Shown here one piece after another: positions 1 to 6,885 of a stretch of 8,189 bases of DNA; within the stretch, counting starts at the first letter, position 1, and each line of letters begins with the position of its first letter. The notes beneath the pieces are model-generated. The model was not told the origin of the DNA, searched no databases, and saw nothing but the letters and a program-made list of their open reading frames with translations. The translations under genes and the position numbers were made by a program. The stretch covers positions 1 through 8,189 of the forward strand of contig SLPX01000283.1 of NCBI GenBank assembly GCA_007131745.1. Reading direction: 5' to 3'. The DNA comes from Myxococcales bacterium. GTDB lineage: Bacteria > Myxococcota > Polyangia > HGW-17 > SLPX01.

Positions 1-1003
1 GCTCCACGGTTTCTCGGATGACGCTCTCTCTTTCTACCGCCACCATCTTCTCTTGCTCAACCGGTTCTTCTTCCGCCACCATCTTCTCTTGCTCAACCGG
101 TTCCTCTTCCGCCACCGTCTTCTCTTGCTCAACCGGTTCCTCTTCCGCCGCCATCTTCTCTTGCTCAACCGGTTCTTCTTCCGCCACCGTCTTCTCTTGC
201 TCAACAGGTTCTTCTTCCACCACCGGAGGAGGAGGAGGAGTCTTGAGTTCCGAAACCGCTATATCCTCGCCTCTATCTTCGGTCACGGTTTTCTCTTGCT
301 CAACCGGTTCTTCTTCCGCCACCGGAGGAGGAGGAGGAGGAGGAGTTGCGAAACCAGGATCCGGCGTCCTCCCAGATGACGGGTGCATCGCTACCCGGGA
401 CTCTTTGCCCAACATGCCAGGAGAAACTGGTTGCTTCCCCCTCTCCTTGTCATTTTCAGTGTCTATTTGAGGGCGCGGGGTAACATCCATGTCATGAGCG
501 ACATAATCCGTTTTTTGCTCTCCGGGTTCACTTCCCTCTCGGCCACCGACTTTGTCGGCCATATGCTCCTGGCCCGCCAGCAAAAATTCCCTCCGCGCAG
601 ATTCAGCATCTCCCAGTTCGGTGTACAAGTGCCCAAGGTAAATGTGAGCACGCTGATGATCCGGTTGCACCCTCACGGCTTCGTTCATATGGACAACCGC
701 TTCTTTGGGCTTCTGCCTCATCATGAGCACAAGACCCAGGTTGACGCGCAGCGATGCCTCCTTGGGAAACCTTTGCACCAGACGAACATAAATCCTTTCG
801 GCCTTATCGTATTCGCCAAGCCTATAGTAGATGAGTCCCAGAAGGCTCAATCCCTTGGCGTCGTTGGGGTCAATCTCCATGGCCTTTTCCAGAACCTCGC
901 GCGCCTCCTGGAGTTGATTGGCCAACAAAAACTCGCTCCCCTCATAAAGATATTTCATGTATTCGGACTGAGCATCCGATGTCTGGTTTCGCTTTTCACT
1001 CAT
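1..1003 (-). CDS. TPR protein with Pro-rich and Glu-rich repeat linker (3' end outside window)
   Basis: An open reading frame with no stop reads leftwards from ATG 1003-1001 to the window edge (334 codons seen). GGGGAA lies about 7 bases upstream as ribosome binding site. Residues ~13-147 form four TPR units, with typical lines such as 'LLGLIYYRLGEYDKAE' and 'AHIYLGHLYTELGDAESA'. TPRs bind protein partners. After residue ~150 the chain is low-complexity: a polar linker, a run of seven prolines, one 12-residue acidic repeat (core EEEPVEQEK), a five-proline run, five more tandem copies, then a Glu/Val-rich stretch at the edge. No signal peptide or membrane segment is visible, so it is probably cytosolic unless the unseen C-terminus changes this. 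The linker probably tethers a C-terminal domain beyond the window; an AIM24-type domain is one guess from similar layouts. It is transcribed away from the MoxR operon. Confident as TPR; function unknown. Confidence 0.85.
   Translation of the reverse strand, partial: MSEKRNQTSDAQSEYMKYLYEGSEFLLANQLQEAREVLEKAMEIDPNDAKGLSLLGLIYYRLGEYDKAERIYVRLVQRFPKEASLRVNLGLVLMMRQKPKEAVVHMNEAVRVQPDHQRAHIYLGHLYTELGDAESARREFLLAGQEHMADKVGGREGSEPGEQKTDYVAHDMDVTPRPQIDTENDKERGKQPVSPGMLGKESRVAMHPSSGRTPDPGFATPPPPPPPVAEEEPVEQEKTVTEDRGEDIAVSELKTPPPPPVVEEEPVEQEKTVAEEEPVEQEKMAAEEEPVEQEKTVAEEEPVEQEKMVAEEEPVEQEKMVAVERESVIRETVE
41..319 (-). repeat. 36-bp coding tandem repeat, five copies plus one detached copy
   Basis: Five contiguous 36-bp units occupy 41-76, 77-112, 113-148, 149-184 and 185-220. 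A sixth, diverged at its start, is at 284-319. On the coding (minus) strand each encodes a 12-residue unit with core EEEPVEQEK followed by M/T-V/A-A. Differences between copies are few (for example CCG/CCT, ATG/ACG). The unit is a multiple of three, so copy-number change would lengthen or shorten the linker without breaking the frame. Confidence 0.9.
224..346 (-). repeat. Two GGA/TCC trinucleotide tracts encoding polyproline runs
   Basis: A short (AGG)n tract at about 224-238 encodes five prolines on the minus strand, and a second at about 323-343 encodes seven. Both are followed on the plus strand by AGT and both abut an EEEPVEQEK unit. The stretches 185-240 and 284-346 therefore look like copies of one larger module that later diverged. 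The trinucleotide period keeps the frame. Confidence 0.8.
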
Positions 1004-1037
1004 GTTTGTTCCCCGGCGTTAAAAACCGCGTGGAAAC

Positions 1038-1117
1038 AAATGTTCACATTTCGGATTCGGGGAAAAACAATCAATGTCCTTCCATTGTTCTGAGAGTGAA
1101 TTATTAGTGAATCCGAA
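1038..1117. promoter_or_regulatory. Cluster of inverted repeats upstream of the TPR gene, candidate operator
   Basis: Three symmetric elements lie 35-115 bp upstream of the TPR start. They are AAATGT-TC-ACATTT (1038-1051, perfect 6-bp arms), CAATG-N6-CATTG (1072-1087), and 9-bp perfect arms TTCGGATTC (1050-1058) and GAATCCGAA (1109-1117) that enclose the second element. This could be a binding site for a dimeric regulator, or a cruciform or hairpin in the leader. The assignment rests on symmetry only. Confidence 0.4.
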
Positions 1118-1377
1118 GTGTTCCATCCGTTTCCGGTTCTTGTCTGCAAGTCCCAAGCGGTCGGGTTGGAAAAAGCTCACTTGTTTACGAGAGCCCATAA
1201 TATGATCTCATTTACACACGTCAATACAATGAACGGATTTGCAAGGATTTTATCCGATGCTGAAACCAGTCCACAAATCTACCTTTTGCAGAGTTTTCTT
1301 ACTTGGTTTCAATTCAAACTTCTAATATGAATTCATTGGGAAACCAGTTTAAAGCAATTCGTGCATTTTTTAATCGT

Positions 1378-1394
1378 CGGGATTTTTAAACCCG
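1378..1394 (+). promoter_or_regulatory. Imperfect palindrome just upstream of the MoxR gene
   Basis: CGGGATTTTTAAACCCG has CGGG/CCCG arms and further internal TT/AA pairing. It ends about 22 bases before the ATG at 1416, so it lies in the presumed 5' leader or promoter. It could be an operator or a weak leader hairpin. Followed by AAAGGA (1406-1411), the MoxR ribosome site. Confidence 0.35.
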
Positions 1395-1415
1395 GCACTC
1401 TGATGAAAGGAACCT

Positions 1416-2309
1416 ATGGAATTTCAGGAATATAAGGGAGTGAAACTTCATCTATCGGAACCGGTTGATCTGAACATGGAGTGGGTGGGAAGAGATGATC
1501 TTCTTCACCAGGTGCTTGCGTCATGGATGGTTTTGGACAAGGAAGACATTCCCCTTTGTCCCAGGCTCGTGGGAAAGCCGGGAGTTGGAAAGACAACACT
1601 TGCTTATGCAGCCGCCCGGGCTTTGGGCAGGGAAGTGTATCTTTATCAGGCCACCATGGACACTCGGCCCGAAGATCTGGTGGTGACGCCTGTTGTCGCG
1701 GGACCGCGTGATCTGAAATACGTTGCAAGCCCTGTGGTAACCGCCATGCTGCGGGGTGGAGTTCTTATTCTGGACGAGGGCAACAGGATGAGCGAGAAGG
1801 CATGGGCTTCATTAGCGCCCTTGCTGGATCGCAGGAAGTACGTGGAATCGGCCGTTGCAGGAACCAGGATACATGCGCATGAAGATTTTCGCTTCTGCAC
1901 AACCATGAATGAGGATTCATCGACATTTGATCTTCCGGAGTATATCCATTCCCGGCTGCAACCGCAGATATACATAGATTTTCCGGATGCCGTTGAAGAA
2001 AAACTCATTCTCCGTAAGAATCTTCCGTTTTCAGATGAAGAAGTTTTGGATTACGTGGTCAGGTTCCTTCAAATGTCCCATGAGGCAGACGAGATGTATA
2101 CCGTTAGGGACGGGATCAACATAGCGCGCTATGCAATGAAGATCGTACGAAGGAAAGAATTAAACGAGGCTTCGGAGGATGAGAGCCCGGAGAGCGCTCT
2201 TGGGGTGGGTTCCGCCGGTATTGTTTCGGCTTTGAAACGATCGGTTCTCATGATTTTGGGTGGAGAAGCACTAAAGTATCTTCCAGATCAACAATGGACA
2301 GCGGAGTAG
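1416..2309 (+). CDS. MoxR-family AAA+ ATPase
   Basis: This 297-residue protein is a single AAA+ module of the MoxR/AAA_5 type. Members are cytosolic chaperone-like ATPases that remodel or activate a partner, often one with a VWA domain. Visible motifs are: Walker A GKPGVGKT (residues 53-60); Walker B hydrophobics plus DE (VLILDEGN, about 116-123); sensor 1 in FCTTMNED (Asn165); a candidate arginine finger in HSR (178-180); and a C-terminal helical part with VRDGINIARYA (230-240) as the sensor-2 region. Length is usual for the family. The ATG is preceded by AAAGGA at 4-5 bases. The stop at 2307-2309 overlaps or abuts the next start, so the two are co-translated. No VWA gene is adjacent in the window; the following gene is the natural candidate substrate or partner. 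The family call is firm; the client is inferred. Confidence 0.93.
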   Translation: MEFQEYKGVKLHLSEPVDLNMEWVGRDDLLHQVLASWMVLDKEDIPLCPRLVGKPGVGKTTLAYAAARALGREVYLYQATMDTRPEDLVVTPVVAGPRDLKYVASPVVTAMLRGGVLILDEGNRMSEKAWASLAPLLDRRKYVESAVAGTRIHAHEDFRFCTTMNEDSSTFDLPEYIHSRLQPQIYIDFPDAVEEKLILRKNLPFSDEEVLDYVVRFLQMSHEADEMYTVRDGINIARYAMKIVRRKELNEASEDESPESALGVGSAGIVSALKRSVLMILGGEALKYLPDQQWTAE

Positions 2310-4201
2310 TGATGACGAGTGATGACGAGTCCGGATTGTTTCCGCCCGAACCGATTCTGGTCTGGAAGAATATCGAGATTTTGCCCGTGCTTCACGGTGT
2401 GCTGGAAACAGCGGCTGCTGTGCGCGGGGTCATGGAGGATCGTGATTTCGCTCATTTGGCCGTGGAATTACCTCCCTCGATAAGAGCACCGCTGCTTTCT
2501 GCCATAGGAAGGTTGCCTGCGGTTTCAGTGATCCATTACGAGAGAAAGAAGGATGTTCGGTATTTTCTGGTCGAGTCGACCAGCGGCATTTGTGAAGCAG
2601 TCCGGACGGCTCGTGAAAAAAGAATTTCAATTCACCTGGTGGATCTGGACGATGAAGAACCTGAAGAACACCGGGATGTTTTGCCGGATCCCTATGCCAC
2701 AACCAGGATAGGGTGGAAAGCCTACTGCGAAGCATATTTCGCAAACAACCGCTATCCGACTGAACCATCGGACAGGGAGCGCTGCATGGCGCATCACTTG
2801 CAGAGACTGGCCCTAACAGGAGAGCCGGTTTTGTGCGTATGCGGGCTTTACCATGCAAAACGGATTCACGGCATTTTGGATAAACCTCAACCCCGCCCTC
2901 TGGGAAGGGTTCATCGAGCTCACGTAGGATTGAGCCATCTTGACGGGGACTGTGCAAGGGAGACTTCTTCCGAACCGGCTTATATAAGGGAGGAATACGA
3001 GGAATTCCGCGGGATCTCCATCGACGCGATTTCCGGCGCCAAGCCTTCGGGCAAACCTGAAGTCCCTGAAGTCAGCAAGGATTTTTTCCCATGGGGTCCT
3101 GATCGCTGGGTTGTCTTGAACCGCCTCTTGAAGAGAGCGGCTCGCAAATACAAGGAAAAAAACTCGATGGAAGTAAGCGCACAGTCCCTGGAGACGGCCA
3201 TGAAGTTCTGCAGGAACTGGGTATTGCTGGAAGGCCGATTGTCCCCCGAGCTTTACCATGTCGTAGTAGCTGCCCGCGGCGTTGCTGATGATGATTTCGC
3301 TTATCACGTCTGGGATACCGCCACTGGAAGTCCGGTCCAGGATGTTTCTTATGACTTGCCGGTGCTTAAGCTTTCCCTGGAGGATCTCGGCAAATCAGGA
3401 AAACTCATGCGTTTTCGCAAGCGCTTGAAACAACGCAGGAGGATGCTGAGAGTTTTGAGAAAAAAGCCCCGGGAAGAGTTTCCGGGACAGTGGAAAAACA
3501 TGTGGGAACCCGGAGGGATTTGTTCGTATCCACCGGAGGATTTAATCGTAGAGAGTTTTGGAAGCCACTTGAAAAGCAGGGTCCACCGCCACATGACGGA
3601 AGAAAGCGTCAGGGTCGAACCTTTCGAGGTGTCGATCGGAGACGGAATAGATGTGCGTGAGACAATACGCAATTGGCATAAAGAGCGGTTGTACGTAAAA
3701 CACAAACTCCCTGGGCGTGCAAAAGTCGGAGCGGTCATAGTCGTTTTTGACCACGACGATCAAGGCAAGGAGCGATTCCCCTGGAAAATCACCTGGCAAG
3801 GAGAACACGCTCAGGAATCTGATATGGCTTTTTATGCTACACCCATGGGCGACAGGCTGGTCGGTCCCGGCATTGCAAAATCCGAATATGGAGGCTTCTT
3901 GATGACCTATCCTCCCGGCAGGATGTTTCACGTCTGGGAGGATCCTTATTTCGATTATGCACAAACAAAACCTGAAAGATTGATACTTGCAGCCCTGGAC
4001 TATTGCATGGATGATATGATAATATATGTTGATAAATATCCACCGAGTCGAAGGTATAAGAGGCTGGCGGCCCGTTTCGGAAAGAAATTGTTTTATCTTC
4101 CATTGGGCCGGATTTCGCCTTCGGCTCTGAAGAAAACCCGGTTTTTTCACGTGTTGGCCGGACATGATGTACGTAGATACGCCGAGGAGTTCATAGATTG
4201 A
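2294..4201 (+). CDS. MoxR-linked protein with TraB/Tiki (DUF5682-like) N-terminal domain and unknown C-terminus
   Basis: This is a ~630-residue soluble protein with no signal or membrane segment. Residues ~28-195 resemble the TraB/Tiki/ChaN/EreA fold: a first strand ending in LPVLHG (His34, PxxH in place of GxxH), LAVELPPS (Glu58), HLVDLD (114-119), RERCMAHHL (161-169) and a final GxxH as VLCVCGLYH (His187). In TraB-like families these His/Glu/Arg positions build the putative metal or catalytic site, and DUF5682 members of this fold are typically encoded beside MoxR and VWA genes. Residues ~260-390 are helical and strongly basic (RKRLKQRRR near 374-382). Residues ~400-635 match nothing I recognise. 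ATG 2294 lacks a ribosome site; ATG 2312 has GGAG at 2303-2306, 5 bases upstream, and is the likelier start, just after the MoxR stop. The reading frame is certain and the fold is a motif-level call. Confidence 0.75.
   Translation: MDSGVVMTSDDESGLFPPEPILVWKNIEILPVLHGVLETAAAVRGVMEDRDFAHLAVELPPSIRAPLLSAIGRLPAVSVIHYERKKDVRYFLVESTSGICEAVRTAREKRISIHLVDLDDEEPEEHRDVLPDPYATTRIGWKAYCEAYFANNRYPTEPSDRERCMAHHLQRLALTGEPVLCVCGLYHAKRIHGILDKPQPRPLGRVHRAHVGLSHLDGDCARETSSEPAYIREEYEEFRGISIDAISGAKPSGKPEVPEVSKDFFPWGPDRWVVLNRLLKRAARKYKEKNSMEVSAQSLETAMKFCRNWVLLEGRLSPELYHVVVAARGVADDDFAYHVWDTATGSPVQDVSYDLPVLKLSLEDLGKSGKLMRFRKRLKQRRRMLRVLRKKPREEFPGQWKNMWEPGGICSYPPEDLIVESFGSHLKSRVHRHMTEESVRVEPFEVSIGDGIDVRETIRNWHKERLYVKHKLPGRAKVGAVIVVFDHDDQGKERFPWKITWQGEHAQESDMAFYATPMGDRLVGPGIAKSEYGGFLMTYPPGRMFHVWEDPYFDYAQTKPERLILAALDYCMDDMIIYVDKYPPSRRYKRLAARFGKKLFYLPLGRISPSALKKTRFFHVLAGHDVRRYAEEFID
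2301..2330 (+). promoter_or_regulatory. Ribosome site and 10-bp direct repeat at the MoxR / TraB-like junction
   Basis: GGAG (2303-2306) sits inside the last MoxR codons and is correctly spaced for ATG 2312. The start codon lies in a perfect tandem duplication of GATGACGAGT (2311-2320 and 2321-2330). The second ATG (2322) is out of frame. The arrangement favours 2312 over the longer start at 2294. Confidence 0.6.
4184..4201 (+). promoter_or_regulatory. Strong Shine-Dalgarno and TTGA start/stop overlap for the kinase
   Basis: GAGGAG (4184-4189) lies 8 bases before TTG 4198. That TTG overlaps the upstream TGA (4199-4201) as TTGA. The strong ribosome site decides for this rare start codon, because the first PAS domain begins within about 20 residues and the next in-frame ATG is some 60 codons further in. 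The overlap implies translational coupling to the TraB-like gene. Confidence 0.8.
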
Positions 4202-6522
4202 GCGGGGATAGAAGTTCACAAACCGGATCAACAGCAAAAGACGGTTTTTTGCACCGGATCGTAACGTTGTTGCGGGAGCCGGTTTTGATCTTCGACTCGA
4301 ATCTCTGCGTCGTTTACTGGAACAAGGCTGCTCAATCCTTGCTCGGCGTGGACGAAGCGGAACGATCCGAAGGAAAGCCTTGCATGGAAGCATTGGGAAC
4401 CAAGGCTTATGGGAAAACCATAAGCCGGGTGGCTCGTATGGCAATCAGTTCGGGTCGGGAGGCCAACGCTCGGCTGAGCGTAGTGAGATCCGGAGGGAGA
4501 GAGGTGCAATGGACGGTGCGAGCCGTGAGCCTGGAAAACCGGGATGAGGATACGATTGTTTTTGTTGTGCTGAATCTCGAAAGATCTTCCGGCGAATTCT
4601 GGATGAAAGGGTTTACTGCCGATGGACATGGCGAGTCCATGGACCAGTCTCGCATACTTCTTGATCTTTTACCGGACATCGTTTTCGAAGTAGACGCCCA
4701 GGGCAGGCTCCTTTATGCGAACGGAATGGCGCTGGAGCTTTTGGGTTATTCTCCCGATGTTCTTGCTTCCCTAAACCTGCGTGATTTACTTAGCCCCACC
4801 GACCAGATTGATTTAGACGAAGTGTTGAAGCACATGATCGGGGGCGAATTCATACACCGCAATCTGTATTATAATTTAATTCGCGGTGACGGGGCCCGAA
4901 TTCCGGTTGAGGTGAACGCCATTGTTATCCAAGGGCCCGACGAAAAACCCCGCATTTTAGGTATCGCCAGAGATCATACTTTGCAATTCAGGCTGGAGGA
5001 AAGGCTTCGACAATCCGAAGAGCGGTACCGGGATCTTTTCGAGTCATCAAGGGATATCATTTTTTCGATGGACACAAAGGGAGTGGTCCTCGAGATCAAC
5101 CGTGCCGGGGTAGCATTGAGAGGTCGGCCAAGGCATCAAATAGTGGGCAATAGTTTTTCAGACATGCTGGCCCAATCAAGCGTACCGGCATTCAATGATG
5201 CCCTTCAAAAGACTGTCCAGACGCGACATGTAGACGTAGAAGTGGAAATGGTCGGCAAAAGGGGAAACATTCATATCTTGGAAGTTGCCCTCGCTCCTTT
5301 CCGCCAAAAACAGGAAGTGCTTCAAGTCCATGGAACCGCACGCGACATAACAGAAAAGAAAAAACTTCGCGACCAGGTCAATCAGTTCCAGAGAATGGAA
5401 AGCCTCGGCAGACTTGCCGCGGGGGTAGCGCATGATTTCAACAATGTCTTGGGGGCGGTTCTCGGATTGGCTTCGGTGCTGGAAGTCGAAATGGCCGATA
5501 ATCCCAAGTGCAAGGCCGATTTGGGCGGAATAACTCAGGCCGCACGCCAAGGATCCGAACTTACGAGACAGATACTTTCTTTTGCGCGAGGTGGGCCGCG
5601 GCGAAACAAGGTGATGGATCTGAACAAGATCGTTGCTGAAGTAGTACAGTTACTTGCAAGAGTTTTTTCATCAAATGTCTCAATCGAAGTGGAATCCGAC
5701 CTCGATCTGCCGATCATTATCGGTGATTCCGGCCAGATACTTCAGGTGGTAATGAACCTCTGCATGAACGCGTACGATGCCATAATCGGTGACGGCGCAA
5801 TCCGGATAGCCATGAAGAAAACAAACCGGTTGCCCGGTAATTTGAATCTAGACGTCTCTAAAGGAGAATTTGTTGAGCTTTCAGTAAGTGACAATGGAAC
5901 GGGTATACCTGATGAAATCAAGCCTCACGTGTTCGAACCGTTTTTCACCACAAAGAGTCAGGAAACCGGCATCGGATTGGGATTATCGGTGTGTTGGGGC
6001 ATCATCCACGATCACGGCGGTCACATATGCATGGATTCCAAACCGGGCCAAGGATCGGTTTTCCGTGTCTACCTTCCCGCTGCATCAATAGAAGAGAAAC
6101 AAACGGAGAACGAAGAAGTTCAGCACCCGGAAACCTCCTCTTCGAGGGGCTTGGCTCTCGTGGTAGACGACCAAGAGCCCATGCTGAGGGCCGGCCGCCG
6201 CATGCTCGAACAGGCGGGATACAGTGTCGTGTGCGCACGATGCTGGACCGAACTGGAAACCTTGCTCGAAACATTTGAAGAAGCCCCCGCGTTGACCATA
6301 CTGGATCTCGGCCTTCCCGACACCGATGGTCTCACGGTTTTCAGGGAAATGAAGAAGCGTTTCGGCAATCCATATGTGATCGCTGTGTCGGGCTACAGCT
6401 ATGAAGGTTCTGCAAGCAGGATTTTGGAGGAAGGCGCCAAAGAGTTCATTCAAAAGCCCTTCTCGTGGAAACAGCTCAAGGATGTCCTGGATCGCATTTC
6501 AGAGGAACGACCGGAAACATGA
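4198..6522 (+). CDS. Soluble PAS-PAS-PAS hybrid histidine kinase with C-terminal receiver
   Basis: This 774-residue cytosolic sensor kinase has no membrane segments. Three PAS domains occupy about 15-130, 148-265 and 272-390. A coiled-coil linker rich in E/R (around 265-283) sits before the third, and LEVALAPF...GTARDITE marks the end of the third. The dimerisation/phosphoacceptor helix follows with GVAHDFNN (His412). The ATPase domain shows the N-box around NLCMNAYDA (520-528), DNGTGI (565-570), FEPFFTTK (579-586) and GIGLGLS (591-597). The receiver starts at ~651 with acidic pair D657/D658, phosphoacceptor D703 (ILDLGLPDTDG), S731 and K753 (FIQKPF). All catalytic positions are present. It would pass phosphate from His412 to D703, and onward through an unlinked Hpt protein or use the receiver as a brake. 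It starts on TTG overlapping the upstream stop, so it is the last gene of the MoxR unit. The ligand is unknown; no haem, flavin or cysteine signature is evident. Confidence 0.95.
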   Translation: MSGDRSSQTGSTAKDGFLHRIVTLLREPVLIFDSNLCVVYWNKAAQSLLGVDEAERSEGKPCMEALGTKAYGKTISRVARMAISSGREANARLSVVRSGGREVQWTVRAVSLENRDEDTIVFVVLNLERSSGEFWMKGFTADGHGESMDQSRILLDLLPDIVFEVDAQGRLLYANGMALELLGYSPDVLASLNLRDLLSPTDQIDLDEVLKHMIGGEFIHRNLYYNLIRGDGARIPVEVNAIVIQGPDEKPRILGIARDHTLQFRLEERLRQSEERYRDLFESSRDIIFSMDTKGVVLEINRAGVALRGRPRHQIVGNSFSDMLAQSSVPAFNDALQKTVQTRHVDVEVEMVGKRGNIHILEVALAPFRQKQEVLQVHGTARDITEKKKLRDQVNQFQRMESLGRLAAGVAHDFNNVLGAVLGLASVLEVEMADNPKCKADLGGITQAARQGSELTRQILSFARGGPRRNKVMDLNKIVAEVVQLLARVFSSNVSIEVESDLDLPIIIGDSGQILQVVMNLCMNAYDAIIGDGAIRIAMKKTNRLPGNLNLDVSKGEFVELSVSDNGTGIPDEIKPHVFEPFFTTKSQETGIGLGLSVCWGIIHDHGGHICMDSKPGQGSVFRVYLPAASIEEKQTENEEVQHPETSSSRGLALVVDDQEPMLRAGRRMLEQAGYSVVCARCWTELETLLETFEEAPALTILDLGLPDTDGLTVFREMKKRFGNPYVIAVSGYSYEGSASRILEEGAKEFIQKPFSWKQLKDVLDRISEERPET

Positions 6523-6793
6523 TCTCTCAGAGCCCGGCTCATCTTTATTGCTGCAATTGAAAAAAGGAACATCGCTCGGAAAGTGATCCATTTCCCAAAC
6601 AGCCGGGATGCACTCAGGTTACAAGTGGAATTCACGGAAGAACGACCTGAAATTGATCTCCCTCCCTTTCGAGCCGAGTGGTTTCCCTGACCCACTGCTG
6701 GTGGTGGTGCGGTGAAAAAAATCGCATCTCGCTTCCTGGATGAGTCCGATCAACTACGTTGTGGGGCCACTAAAATAATCAATCTTTTTCGGT

Positions 6794-6820
6794 ATTGCAC
6801 ATTGCAAAATAAATTTTATT
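6794..6820 (+). promoter_or_regulatory. AT-rich direct and inverted repeats upstream of the M14 promoter
   Basis: ATTGCA occurs twice with a 7-bp period (6794-6799, 6801-6806), followed by the perfect inverted repeat AATAAA-T-TTTATT (6808-6820). The block lies 11-37 bp upstream of the -35 box. It could act as an UP element for RNA polymerase alpha subunits or as a regulator site. This is positional inference. Confidence 0.4.
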
Positions 6821-6830
6821 AAAAAAACTA

Positions 6831-6860
6831 TTGACAACTCTAACCATACTGATCTATTTT
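6831..6860 (+). promoter_or_regulatory. Sigma70-type promoter for the M14 peptidase gene
   Basis: A perfect -35 box TTGACA (6831-6836) is followed 18 bp later by TATTTT (6855-6860) as a -10 box with four of six consensus bases. The region upstream is A/T-rich. Transcription would start near 6867, giving a leader of about 35 bases before ATG 6902. This is the best promoter in the window. Confidence 0.65.
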
Positions 6861-6885
6861 GTTGAATGTTGATTGAATTTTTCAA

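Larger units (their letters stand above)
1004..1415. other. Divergent intergenic region between TPR gene and MoxR operon
   Basis: This 412-bp gap is more AT-rich than its flanks and must hold the promoters of both divergent units. I see no convincing gene. The 70-codon GTG frame at 1118-1330 has no ribosome site or protein-like character. What it holds: a group of inverted repeats near the TPR gene (1038-1117); GGATTT twice with 10-bp spacing (1235-1240, 1245-1250), set inside a CGGAT/ATCCG pair (1234-1256); a perfect 10-bp palindrome ATGAATTCAT (1327-1336); a possible -10 TAATAT (1323-1328) without a good -35; and a hairpin at 1378-1394 next to the MoxR start. No sigma70 promoter with both boxes in good agreement was found. 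Confidence 0.6.

Noticed and set aside
41..319. 36-bp repeats as a CRISPR array
   Set aside because: Units are directly adjacent with no spacers, encode a 12-residue peptide in frame, and no cas gene is near.
18..470. 150-codon plus-strand frame rich in Ser/Thr/Cys repeats, and the Arg/Leu/Phe-rich frame at 53-379
   Set aside because: Both are antisense shadows of the 36-bp repeat in the minus-strand TPR gene; the minus frame continues into clean TPR sequence with a ribosome site.
383..1093. 236-codon plus-strand frame
   Set aside because: Antisense to the TPR-coding part, with no protein-like character and no ribosome site; the opposite strand carries clear TPR motifs.
1118..1330. 70-codon GTG frame in the intergenic region
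   Set aside because: No ribosome site, no recognisable domain, AT-rich non-coding composition.
3749..3763. FDHDD in the TraB-like protein as a VWA MIDAS motif
   Set aside because: The strand-then-Asp context is suggestive, but the serines of DxSxS are absent and no later MIDAS Thr/Asp could be assigned.
3542..4444. 300-codon minus-strand frame
   Set aside because: Shadow across the TraB-like/kinase junction; its composition is not protein-like and both plus-strand genes are well supported.
6530..6548. Rho-independent terminator after the kinase (GAGCC-C-GGCTC)
   Set aside because: The stem is only five pairs with a one-base loop, and the following ATCTTTATT is not a T-run.
6583..6690. Small GTG gene of 35 codons between kinase and peptidase
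   Set aside because: The possible ribosome site is too far from the GTG and the open length is within chance; kept only as a possible remnant.
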